In this document: one piece after another, positions 1 to 5,332 of the stretch
Position numbering within the stretch: position 1 is the first letter of the stretch
How the letters are laid out: every line of letters begins with the position of its first letter
Assembly: GCA_944386965.1 (NCBI GenBank)
Contig: CALXDE010000135.1
Coordinates: 1 to 5,867 of the forward strand
Direction: 5' to 3'
From: an uncultured Oscillospiraceae bacterium
Lineage (GTDB): Bacteria; Bacillota_A; Clostridia; Oscillospirales; Oscillospiraceae
DNA: 5,867 nucleotides
Notes under the pieces: generated by a model
What the model was told of the DNA's origin: nothing
The model's database searches: none
What the model saw: the letters and a program-made list of their open reading frames with translations, nothing else
Translations under genes and position numbers: made by a program

Positions 1-440
1 TCATCACCATGGACTTCGGCTGCGTCTACCAGGGCTACTGCTCCGATATGACCCGCACCGTGGCGGTGGGCCATGTCACGGAGGAGATGGAGACCGTCTA
101 CCGCACGGTGCTCTCCGCCCAGCAGGCCGGCATCGCCGCAGCCCGGGCCGGAGTGACCGGCCGGGAGGTGGACGGTGCCGGCCGGAAGCTCATCGCTGAT
201 GCGGGCTACGGCGCCTGCTTCGGCCACAGCTTCGGCCACGGCGTGGGCGTGGAGGTCCACGAGGGCCCCAATGCCTCTCCGCGCTGGGAGAAGCCTCTGC
301 CGGCGGGGGCGGTGATCTCGGCGGAGCCGGGGATCTACCTGCCCGGGCGCTTTGGTGTGCGGATCGAGGACGTCATCGTCCTGACTGGAGCGGGCAGCGA
401 AAATCTGATGCGCTCGCCGAAGGAGCTGCTGATTCTGTAG
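1..440 (+). CDS. Xaa-Pro aminopeptidase (peptidase family M24, aminopeptidase P type), C-terminal part
   Basis: This is the 3' end of a gene that starts before the window; the frame is set by complete codons from base 3 and ends at TAG 438-440. About 145 residues are visible, against roughly 350-360 for a full protein, and they hold nearly all of the catalytic pita-bread domain. Counting from the ATG at 9, the five dinuclear metal ligands of the M24 family are all present: Asp2 (MDFG), Asp13 (CSDMTRT), His76 (GHGVG), Glu106 (SAEPGIY) and Glu120 (VRIEDV). The conserved active-site His84 (EVHEGP) is also there. Family knowledge: a cytosolic metallopeptidase that removes an N-terminal residue preceding proline, or splits X-Pro dipeptides. 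Aminopeptidase P or prolidase specificity cannot be fixed without the N-terminal domain. A gene of this type just upstream of efp is a common Firmicutes arrangement; here a reverse-strand gene separates them. The enzyme appears intact and functional. Confidence 0.93.
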   Translation, partial: ITMDFGCVYQGYCSDMTRTVAVGHVTEEMETVYRTVLSAQQAGIAAARAGVTGREVDGAGRKLIADAGYGACFGHSFGHGVGVEVHEGPNASPRWEKPLPAGAVISAEPGIYLPGRFGVRIEDVIVLTGAGSENLMRSPKELLIL

Positions 441-448
441 CGAAAAGA

Positions 449-482
449 CGTGCGCGCCGCTCCCGCGGGAGCGGCGCGCACG
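449..482 (-). terminator. Bidirectional intrinsic terminator between convergent genes
   Basis: Two 17-nt arms are perfectly complementary with no spacer (CGTGCGCGCCGCTCCCG and its reverse complement), so the RNA forms a very strong GC hairpin whose loop is the central few bases. Read on the minus strand it starts 3 nt after the pseudouridine synthase stop and is followed by TCTTTTC, which makes it a good rho-independent terminator for that gene. Read on the plus strand it follows the peptidase stop by 8 nt but is trailed only by GCCTTC, so termination there is probably weaker. One element thus seems to serve both converging genes. Confidence 0.8.
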
Positions 483-485
483 CCT

Positions 486-1130
486 TCAGGGGAGCGCCTC
501 GGAGAAGTCCGCCCACACGGCCCCCTCCGGGGCCTGGCAGAAGTCCATGGCAGACCCGGTGAGCGGGTGGGGGAAGGTGAGGTGATAGCTCCACAGGGCG
601 ATGCCGGGGCCAGGCGCCCCGCCGTATTTCCGATCCCCCAGAAGGGGCATGCCGCGGCTGGCGAACTGGATGCGGATCTGGTGGGTCCGCCCGGTGTGGA
701 GCCGGACACGGACCAGGGAGCGCCCCTGGGACGCGCCCAGCACCCGGTAGGCGAGGGACGCCTCCTTCACGCCTTTGCGCGTCCGGCGGACCACGAAGGT
801 CTTGTTCCGGCTGCTGTCGTGGAAGAGCAGGTCCTGGAAAACGCCCTGGGCGGCCTCCGGGCATCCGGAGACAACGCAGAGGTACTCCTTCACCAGCTGT
901 CCCGACTGGACGGACCGGGACAGGGCCGCGGCGGCGGCCTGCGCGCGGGCGAGGACCATCACACCGCCCACCCCCCGATCCAGCCGGTGAACGGGATATA
1001 CGGCGCCTCCCGCCTGCTCCCGCAGCTGGGAGAGCAGGTCTGTCTCCCCTCCCGGCGCGCCCTGGGAGAGAAGGCCGGGACGCTTCACGCAGACGAGGAT
1101 GGAATTGTCCTGATACAAAATGGGAATCAT
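486..1130 (-). CDS. RluA-family RNA pseudouridine synthase, short form without S4 domain
   Basis: The predicted 214-residue protein isomerises specific uridines in rRNA or tRNA to pseudouridine. The family's motifs occur in order: YPVHRLDRGVGG with catalytic Asp51, then HTGRTHQIR at residues 145-153 and GDRKYG at 165-170. There is no N-terminal S4 RNA-binding domain. The protein is close in size to E. coli RluA (about 219 aa) and much shorter than RluC or RluD. The usual TSG after the HRLD motif is replaced by VGG, a variation I recall from other clostridial members. The ATG at 1130 is chosen because GAGGG (1138-1142) lies 7 nt upstream and a promoter lies just beyond. An in-frame TTG at 1184 would fall inside that promoter and is unlikely to be transcribed. 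The gene is monocistronic, divergent from efp and convergent with the peptidase gene. The target uridine cannot be deduced from sequence. Confidence 0.92.
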   Translation of the reverse strand: MIPILYQDNSILVCVKRPGLLSQGAPGGETDLLSQLREQAGGAVYPVHRLDRGVGGVMVLARAQAAAAALSRSVQSGQLVKEYLCVVSGCPEAAQGVFQDLLFHDSSRNKTFVVRRTRKGVKEASLAYRVLGASQGRSLVRVRLHTGRTHQIRIQFASRGMPLLGDRKYGGAPGPGIALWSYHLTFPHPLTGSAMDFCQAPEGAVWADFSEALP

Positions 1131-1137
1131 ACCTCTG

Positions 1138-1142
1138 CCCTC
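1138..1142 (-). promoter_or_regulatory. Ribosome binding site of the pseudouridine synthase gene
   Basis: On the minus strand GAGGG is followed by 7 nt (CAGAGGT) and the ATG at 1130. This supports the 214-residue form rather than an 18-residue longer one from the TTG at 1184. Confidence 0.65.
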
Positions 1143-1161
1143 GAATTCAAAATATACCGGG

Positions 1162-1190
1162 ATTTTAACATAAAACCCTTGCAATTACAA
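1162..1190 (-). promoter_or_regulatory. Sigma-A promoter for the pseudouridine synthase gene
   Basis: The minus strand reads TTGTAA (1190-1185, 4/6 match to the -35 consensus), a 17-nt spacer, then TAAAAT (1167-1162, 5/6 match to the -10 consensus). Transcription would start near 1155 and give a leader of about 25 nt containing the GAGGG ribosome binding site. The surrounding DNA is much more AT-rich than the flanking genes. The -35 box directly abuts the -35 box of the efp promoter. Confidence 0.6.
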
Positions 1191-1207
1191 GAAAGATAGG
1201 ATAGAAT
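1179..1207 (+). promoter_or_regulatory. Sigma-A promoter for efp
   Basis: TTGCAA (1179-1184, 4/6 match to TTGACA), a 17-nt spacer, then TAGAAT (1202-1207, 5/6 match to TATAAT). The predicted start point near 1214 leaves a leader of about 35 nt that carries AGGAGG. Its -35 hexamer is immediately next to that of the divergent promoter, so the two promoters are back to back with no bases between their -35 boxes. Confidence 0.6.
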
Positions 1208-1233
1208 ACCGAGAGGATAATTTTTTCCAAAAC

Positions 1234-1239
1234 AGGAGG
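1234..1239 (+). promoter_or_regulatory. efp: Ribosome binding site that decides the efp start
   Basis: A perfect AGGAGG sits 9 nt before the ATG at 1249. Another in-frame ATG at 1240 touches the last G of this motif and cannot be served by it. EF-P proteins normally begin MAT, which the start at 1249 restores. Confidence 0.85.
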
Positions 1240-1248
1240 ATGTATCAT

Positions 1249-1818
1249 ATGGCAACAATTACCGCTGGTGAGTTCCGCAACGGAGTCACCTTTGAGATGG
1301 ACGGAAAGGTCATGCAGGTGGTGGAGTTCCAGCACGTGAAGCCCGGCAAGGGCGCGGCCTTTGTCCGCACCAAGATGAAGAACGTGGTGACCGGCGCGGT
1401 CACGGAGACTTCTTTCAACCCCACCGCCAAGTTCGAGCAGGCCTTTGTGGAGCGCAAGGACATGGAGTACAGCTACAACGACGGCGATCTCTACTACTTC
1501 ATGGACATGGAGACTTACGACATGCTCCCCATCAGCAAGGATGTGCTGGGCGACGCGTTCCGCTTCGTCAAGGAGAACATGACCTGCAAGGTGCTGTCCT
1601 ATAAGGGCAACGTCTTCGGCGTGGAGGCCCCCAACTTTGTGGACCTGGAGGTTACGGAAACCGAGCCCGGCTTTGCCGGCAACACCGCCACCAACGTCAC
1701 CAAGCCCGCCACCCTGGAAACCGGCGCGGAGATCAAGGTGCCTCTGTTCATCAACATTGGCGACAAGATCACCATTGACACCCGCACCGGCGAGTACCTG
1801 AGCCGCTGCAAGAACTGA
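1249..1818 (+). CDS. efp: Translation elongation factor P (EF-P)
   Basis: The 189-residue protein is the full usual length of EF-P. This cytosolic factor binds between the ribosomal P and E sites and stimulates peptide bond formation when the ribosome stalls at consecutive prolines. The N-terminal KOW-like domain carries the tip loop KPGKGAAF, with Lys34 at the position of E. coli Lys34 (beta-lysylated) and of the modified lysine of Bacillus EF-P. Whether and how it is modified here is not visible, as no modification gene lies in the window. The two OB-fold domains follow, with the C-terminal family signature running from [10 protein letters not shown] through [14 protein letters not shown] near the end. 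The start at 1249 is set by AGGAGG nine bases upstream. A sigma-A-like promoter precedes the gene. No terminator follows, so the next gene 68 nt downstream is probably co-transcribed. Confidence 0.98.
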   Translation: MATITAGEFRNGVTFEMDGKVMQVVEFQHVKPGKGAAFVRTKMKNVVTGAVTETSFNPTAKFEQAFVERKDMEYSYNDGDLYYFMDMETYDMLPISKDVLGDAFRFVKENMTCKVLSYKGNVFGVEAPNFVDLEVTETEPGFAGNTATNVTKPATLETGAEIKVPLFINIGDKITIDTRTGEYLSRCKN

Positions 1819-1886
1819 GCGCGGTCAGACCGCTTGTTGAAGGAACCTGTATCTGTTTTTGGCCGCTGGCCGGAAAGGAGACACAT

Positions 1887-2309
1887 ATGGACATTCTGGA
1901 GAAGGTTGCCTATCTGAAGGGCCTGGCGGAGGGCCTGGGCCTGGACACGGAGAAGCGGGAGGGGAAGCTCCTTTCCGTGATCATCGACGTGCTGGAAGAT
2001 ATGGCCATGGAGATCCGTGATATGCAGGAGGATCAGGCTGATCTGGAAGAGTGCCTGGACGCTGTCAGCGATGATCTCAGCGAGGTGGAGTCCTACCTCT
2101 ATGAGGAAGAGGACGAGGATGAGGATGACGAGGCGGATGAGGAGGACGGCGACGAGCCGGTCTACGAGACGACCTGTCCCAACTGCGAGGAGGAGATCTT
2201 CTTCGACGAGGACATCCTGGCCGACGGCTGCGTGGAGTGCCCCAACTGCGGAGAGAAGCTGGAGTTTGATCTGGAGGAGCTCTCCCAGACGGAGGACGAG
2301 GACGAGTAA
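1887..2309 (+). CDS. CD1247-like zinc-ribbon protein of unknown function
   Basis: A 140-residue acidic protein with a good ribosome binding site (AAAGGAG 1874-1880, 6 nt before the ATG). Residues 1-72 look helical, probably a coiled-coil bundle, and resemble the N-terminal domain called CD1247 in clostridial annotation. Residues 73-90 are almost only Glu and Asp. Residues 97-121 hold two CPNC knuckles (Cys97/Cys100 and Cys118/Cys121), as expected for a zinc ribbon, plus an extra Cys115. A second acidic tail ends the protein. It has no signal peptide or membrane segment, so it should be cytosolic. It lies 68 nt after efp and is followed by a terminator, so it appears to be the last gene of an efp operon. 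That position suggests a translation-related role, but this is only inference. The family name is recalled from memory, and no biochemical function is known to me. Confidence 0.85.
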   Translation: MDILEKVAYLKGLAEGLGLDTEKREGKLLSVIIDVLEDMAMEIRDMQEDQADLEECLDAVSDDLSEVESYLYEEEDEDEDDEADEEDGDEPVYETTCPNCEEEIFFDEDILADGCVECPNCGEKLEFDLEELSQTEDEDE

Positions 2310-2322
2310 GTGAACGCATAGG

Positions 2323-2355
2323 GCGGGCTGCCGCGATCTGCGGCGGCCCGCTTTG
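2323..2355 (+). terminator. Intrinsic terminator of the efp operon
   Basis: GCGGGCTGCCGC (2323-2334), a five-base loop GATCT, and GCGGCGGCCCGC (2340-2351) form a 12-bp stem with one U-G pair, followed by TTTGCT. The T-tract is short, but the hairpin is strong and lies 14 nt after the stop codon of the CD1247-like gene, upstream of the next promoter. Confidence 0.75.
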
Positions 2356-2374
2356 CTCCAAATGCGCACAGAGG

Positions 2375-2390
2375 ACCGGGAAAACCCGGT
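2375..2390 (+). repeat. Small inverted repeat touching the T-box promoter -35 box
   Basis: ACCGGG, AAAA, CCCGGT form a perfect 6-bp inverted repeat. Its last T is also the first T of the TTGACA -35 box. No T-run follows, so it is not an intrinsic terminator by itself. It could be a secondary 3'-end hairpin of the upstream transcript, a protein-binding site, or chance. Confidence 0.4.
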
Positions 2391-2417
2391 TGACAAGCCG
2401 CGGCACTGTGATATAAT
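2390..2417 (+). promoter_or_regulatory. Sigma-A promoter with extended -10 driving the T-box leader
   Basis: TTGACA (2390-2395) and TATAAT (2412-2417) both match consensus perfectly, with a 16-nt spacer and a TG dinucleotide one base before the -10 box (TGATATAAT). This is by far the strongest promoter in the window. The start site should be near 2424, just before the T-box stem I. Such strong initiation fits a leader whose output is set by attenuation. Confidence 0.88.
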
Positions 2418-2423
2418 ACCCAC

Positions 2424-2655
2424 ATACGCGCAAACGCGATGAGGAAGAGAGCGCCGGAGATGCGGCCCAAGCGAGCGGAGGAGAGTGGGAGCTCCGCGGC
2501 AGGGCAGCCGGCGCAGCCGCTTCCGAGCAGGCGGCGAGGAGCCGCACGGGTTGCCGCCGTTATCCGGCAGCCGAGATGTCCCCCTGGAGGGGGGATAAGT
2601 AGGGTGGTACCGCGAAGACCTTCGCCCCTATGTGGTGGCGGAGGCTTATTTTTTT
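2424..2655 (+). promoter_or_regulatory. T-box riboswitch, alanine specifier (GCC)
   Basis: The hallmark AGGGTGGTACCGCG is at 2601-2614. Stem I: GGAAG (2443-2447) pairs with CTTCC (2520-2524), and GCGCCGG (2451-2457) pairs with CCGGCGC (2508-2514). Between them lies an internal loop, AGA on the 5' side and AGCCG (2515-2519) on the 3' side. The specifier is GCC (2516-2518), followed by a purine and then the stem, as in the glyQS T-box. The GATGA and GAGCA flanks resemble the stem I kink-turn. Further hairpins occur at 2531-2545, at 2552-2569 and at 2579-2594 (stem III). TAGGG (2600-2604) can pair with CCCTA (2626-2630) as antiterminator. The competing terminator is CCTTCGCC (2619-2626) with GGCGGAGG (2637-2644), then TTATTTTTTT. 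TGGT in the T-box matches an ACCA tRNA end, as in tRNA-Ala. Uncharged tRNA-Ala should therefore permit readthrough. The next gene is a lipoprotein gene; alaS is the third. Confidence 0.93.
2619..2655 (+). terminator. T-box-controlled intrinsic terminator
   Basis: An 8-bp stem, CCTTCGCC (2619-2626) with GGCGGAGG (2637-2644) including one U-G pair, is followed after one base by TTATTTTTTT (2646-2655). Its 5' arm overlaps the CCCTA needed for the antiterminator, so the two structures exclude each other. Transcription should stop here when tRNA-Ala is charged. Confidence 0.88.
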
Positions 2656-2719
2656 GCGATGGCTGCGTCCGGACCGGAGAGGTCCGGGCCGGGCGCGGCG
2701 TCCAGATGGGGGAAATGCC

Positions 2720-3124
2720 GTGAAACAATGGATTCCAGTTCTGCTGCTGTGTCTGCTGCTGAGCGGATGCGCCCGGGGGAATCCCCTGCCGGAGGGGATG
2801 GACGCGGAGGAGGTCATTGCCGCGGGCACGGCGGTGGTGAAGCAGGCGGGAGACGGAGAGTATGCCAAGGTCCTGTCCCAGTTTCGGGAGGATGTACGGG
2901 AGAAGCTGACAGTGGAGCGGCTCCAGGCGCTGATCGAGGATGCCACCGTCGGCTGCGGCGACTATGTCCAGGTGGAGGACGCCATGGCCACCGGCCAGGA
3001 GAGCGACGGGGAGGAATACGGTGTGGCGGTGCTCTACGCGGAGTACACGGAGGGAGACGTCCTCTACCGGGTGGCCTTTGATCCGGATATGGCCCTGATC
3101 GGCCTGAGCGTGGGCGAGACATGA
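2720..3124 (+). CDS. Lipoprotein with DUF3887-like domain
   Basis: A 134-residue predicted lipoprotein starting at GTG 2720. Residues 1-17 form a type II signal peptide: a Lys near the start, a Leu-rich core and the lipobox LSGC with Cys17 as the lipidated residue, which anchors the protein to the outer face of the membrane. Residues about 24-130 resemble DUF3887 (AGDGEYAKVLSQF, then LTVERLQALI, then a beta-rich end with VAFDPDMALIGLSV). In other proteins DUF3887 can be fused in front of an alpha/beta hydrolase; here the hydrolase is the next, overlapping gene. The start is chosen because earlier in-frame codons lie in the T-box terminator region. GGGGGA (2708-2713) is the only nearby ribosome binding site, 6 nt from GTG. 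A two-codon ORF, ATG CCG TGA (2715-2723), overlaps the start. The stop overlaps the next ATG in the form ATGA. Precise function is unknown. Confidence 0.83.
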   Translation: MKQWIPVLLLCLLLSGCARGNPLPEGMDAEEVIAAGTAVVKQAGDGEYAKVLSQFREDVREKLTVERLQALIEDATVGCGDYVQVEDAMATGQESDGEEYGVAVLYAEYTEGDVLYRVAFDPDMALIGLSVGET

Positions 3125-5253
3125 TAACGCGGACGAGAAACCGGCTGACGCAGTGGGCCCGGGCGCTTCAGCGCTGGCTGGAGCGGAATTTCGCCGGACT
3201 TTCCGGGGCGGTGTGCCATGTGAGTCTGACGGGGGCGTCCCTGGTGGCGGCTACCTGGCTCTCGGAGATGCTCTGGCCGCTCTGGCCGGGGAGGGCCCTC
3301 TTTTTCCTGGGGAGTCTGGCTGTTCTGGAGCTGGGGGCGTGGCTGGCGGCAAGGCTGCTGGGCCTGGTGCTGAAGGCGGGGTGCCGCTGGCTGCCTGCCA
3401 CCGCCGCCCTGGTCACGGCCATCTGGTTTGTAGGGGACCGGGGCAGCAACAGCCCGGACTGGCAGGTGGCGCTGTTCACCGCCGGCGCGGCGGCCATCCT
3501 CCAGGGAACGGCCTTGGGCGTGGGAGCTCTGTGCCGCAGGCGGTTTACGCCCACCGCCCTCGGCACGGCGGCGTGCTTTGGCGCGTTGACCGTGCTGCTG
3601 GGCCTGTTCCTCTTTACCGACGGGCTGGACGGGCGCATGGCGGACCGTTACCGCCGCGCCAGCGGCCTGGGCGCTGTCACAGAGGCGGCGGCGCCGGCGG
3701 GACCCTATGCGGTCAAGACCCTGGATTACGGCACCGAGGGGGGCCTCCCCTCCGGTACGGTAAACCTGAACCGCTACATGAGCCGGGACAGCCTGGACGT
3801 TGTCTCCGACCTGCAGGTGGATCTGTATGAGGATTATCCTCTCTCCGCCGTGCCCCTGGTGGGCCGGATCTGGTACCCGGAGGGCGGGGAGAACTGCCCG
3901 GTGCTGTTCATCGCCCATGGAAACCATGTGGTGACCGTGGACTCCTACCTGGGATACGCTTACCTGGGGGAGTACCTGGCCAGCTGGGGTTATGTGGTGG
4001 TGAGCGTGGACCACAGCGCCTGCAACATGCTCTCCGGGGAGAACGACGGACGGGCGGTGCTGCTGTTGGAGCATGTGGGCCAGGTGCTGGACTACAACCA
4101 GTCGGAACTCAGCGGCATGATCGACCCGGAGCGCATCGCCCTGGCCGGGCACAGCCGGGGCGGGGAGACGGTGGCCACCGCCGCCCTCTTCAACACCTAT
4201 GACCGCTATCCGGATGGCGGAACCACCGCCTTTGACTATGGCTATGCCATTCGCTCCCTCATCGCCATCGCCCCCACGGAGGGACAGTATGAGCCCGGGG
4301 ACCACAGCGTGGCGCTGGAGGATATCAACTACCTGCTCTTGTACGGGTCCAACGACCAGGACGTGTCCAATTACCAGGGTATGAACCAGTACGAGAATAT
4401 CCGCTTTACCGGCGGCGGAGACTATATCAAATCCGCCCTGTGGATCGCCGGGGCAAACCACGGCCAGTTCAACGCCCTCTGGGGGGATGAGGACCGGCTG
4501 CCCCCGGCCAGCTGGCTGCTGAGCACCGGGGACTTTCTCACCATGGACGAGCAGCAGACCATTGCCAAGCGGATGATCCGGGCGTTTCTGGACGTGACGC
4601 TCCGGGAGGACGAGAGCCAGCTGCCGTTTCTCACGGATTGGCGCGCCTGCGCCGAGCAGCTGCCCGCCACGGTGTACAGCCAGTGCTATGAAACCTCTGA
4701 TTTCCAGGTGCTGGCGGACTTTGAGGAGGACAGCGACCTGGAGACGGGGTCCGGGGCAGGGGTCACCCTCCACGCGGAGAACGTGAGCCTCTGGGCGGAG
4801 GAGCAGACCGAGTACTACGACGGCGGAGCGCTGGACAGCCACGCCGTGCGTCTGCGCAGCTACAGCGACCGGGGCGCCTACACCCTGTTCCTGCCGAAGA
4901 CGGATCTCACCGGCCGCCGGGTCCGGTTCGACCTCTCCGATTATGACAGCGACCGGGTGGAGCGGGGAGCGTATGCGCCCCTGGAATGCACCGTGGAGCT
5001 GACGGACGCGGCGGGGAATACCTCCCGGGCCCGGCTGTCGGATTTCGCCCTGGTGTACCCGCCCTTTCCGGTATATCTGAGCAAGCTGGACCACCTCTTT
5101 GACACCGAGCGCTTTCAGTACCCCTTTGCCACGGTGTCCATTCCGGCGGAGGCGTTTCAGGGCGCGGCGGACCTCCGGTCCGTGACGGCCGTCACCTTCC
5201 GCATGGAGGGGGGCAGCCACATCCGCCTGGACAACATCGGCCTGGCAGGCTGA
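3121..5253 (+). CDS. Polytopic membrane-anchored alpha/beta hydrolase with C-terminal beta-sandwich
   Basis: A 710-residue three-part protein. A basic N-terminus precedes about five hydrophobic helices (near 29-51, 56-80, 87-105, 114-137 and 145-167); an odd number places the rest outside the cell. Residues about 245-495 form an alpha/beta hydrolase resembling the PAF-acetylhydrolase, chlorophyllase and PETase group. It shows the oxyanion-region motif AHGNH (265-269), the nucleophile elbow GHSRGG with Ser345, a probable acid Asp412 in YGSNDQDV, and His447 in GANHGQF. Residues about 527-710 look like a beta-sandwich or carbohydrate-binding-type domain ending HIRLDNIGLAG. Expected chemistry is serine hydrolysis of an ester or related bond in an extracellular or envelope substrate; the substrate is unknown. 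The ATG overlaps the preceding lipoprotein stop and no strong ribosome binding site is visible, so translation is probably coupled. No terminator follows before alaS. Confidence 0.88.
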   Translation: MITRTRNRLTQWARALQRWLERNFAGLSGAVCHVSLTGASLVAATWLSEMLWPLWPGRALFFLGSLAVLELGAWLAARLLGLVLKAGCRWLPATAALVTAIWFVGDRGSNSPDWQVALFTAGAAAILQGTALGVGALCRRRFTPTALGTAACFGALTVLLGLFLFTDGLDGRMADRYRRASGLGAVTEAAAPAGPYAVKTLDYGTEGGLPSGTVNLNRYMSRDSLDVVSDLQVDLYEDYPLSAVPLVGRIWYPEGGENCPVLFIAHGNHVVTVDSYLGYAYLGEYLASWGYVVVSVDHSACNMLSGENDGRAVLLLEHVGQVLDYNQSELSGMIDPERIALAGHSRGGETVATAALFNTYDRYPDGGTTAFDYGYAIRSLIAIAPTEGQYEPGDHSVALEDINYLLLYGSNDQDVSNYQGMNQYENIRFTGGGDYIKSALWIAGANHGQFNALWGDEDRLPPASWLLSTGDFLTMDEQQTIAKRMIRAFLDVTLREDESQLPFLTDWRACAEQLPATVYSQCYETSDFQVLADFEEDSDLETGSGAGVTLHAENVSLWAEEQTEYYDGGALDSHAVRLRSYSDRGAYTLFLPKTDLTGRRVRFDLSDYDSDRVERGAYAPLECTVELTDAAGNTSRARLSDFALVYPPFPVYLSKLDHLFDTERFQYPFATVSIPAEAFQGAADLRSVTAVTFRMEGGSHIRLDNIGLAG

Positions 5254-5316
5254 GGGCGGATCGAGACAGAACATCCATCCAAATGATGTCAGAATATCCT
5301 AGCTTACATAGAAAAA

Positions 5317-5321
5317 AGGAG
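5317..5321 (+). promoter_or_regulatory. alaS: Ribosome binding site of alaS
   Basis: AGGAG, preceded by a run of six A, lies 11 nt before the ATG at 5333, slightly longer than usual. The 79-bp gap between the hydrolase stop and alaS is AT-rich. I see no hairpin terminator and no convincing promoter in it, and it is too short to hold another T-box. Confidence 0.7.
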
Positions 5322-5332
5322 CGAGAAAATTT

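Noticed and set aside
1131..1184. An 18-residue longer pseudouridine synthase from the TTG at 1184
   Set aside because: The TTG lies between the -35 and -10 boxes of the likely promoter, and the extra residues do not resemble the family. The ATG at 1130 has a well-spaced GAGGG.
450..1199. A 249-codon plus-strand open frame opposite the pseudouridine synthase gene
   Set aside because: It begins inside the terminator palindrome, has no ribosome binding site and no family motif. The minus strand carries all the RluA-family motifs.
1820..1832. A small inverted repeat GCGGTC-A-GACCGC after efp
   Set aside because: With a realistic loop only about 4 bp can pair, and no T-run follows. It is not a convincing terminator, so efp and the next gene are treated as one operon.
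2630..2719. A 30-residue N-terminal extension of the lipoprotein
   Set aside because: It would start in the T-box terminator hairpin, is Arg/Gly/Pro rich, and would bury the signal peptide. The GTG at 2720 puts the lipobox at residues 14-17 as expected.
3064..5274. A 736-codon open frame on the minus strand opposite the hydrolase gene
   Set aside because: Its product is a low-complexity mix rich in His, Gln, Arg, Gly, Pro and Val with no recognisable motif. It is explained by GC-rich codon usage on the plus strand, where the hydrolase motifs are unambiguous.
5286..5314. A possible promoter for alaS (ATGTCA, 17 nt, TAGAAA)
   Set aside because: Each box matches only 4/6, and the predicted start near 5321 falls on the ribosome binding site, leaving almost no leader. 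I do not count it as a promoter.
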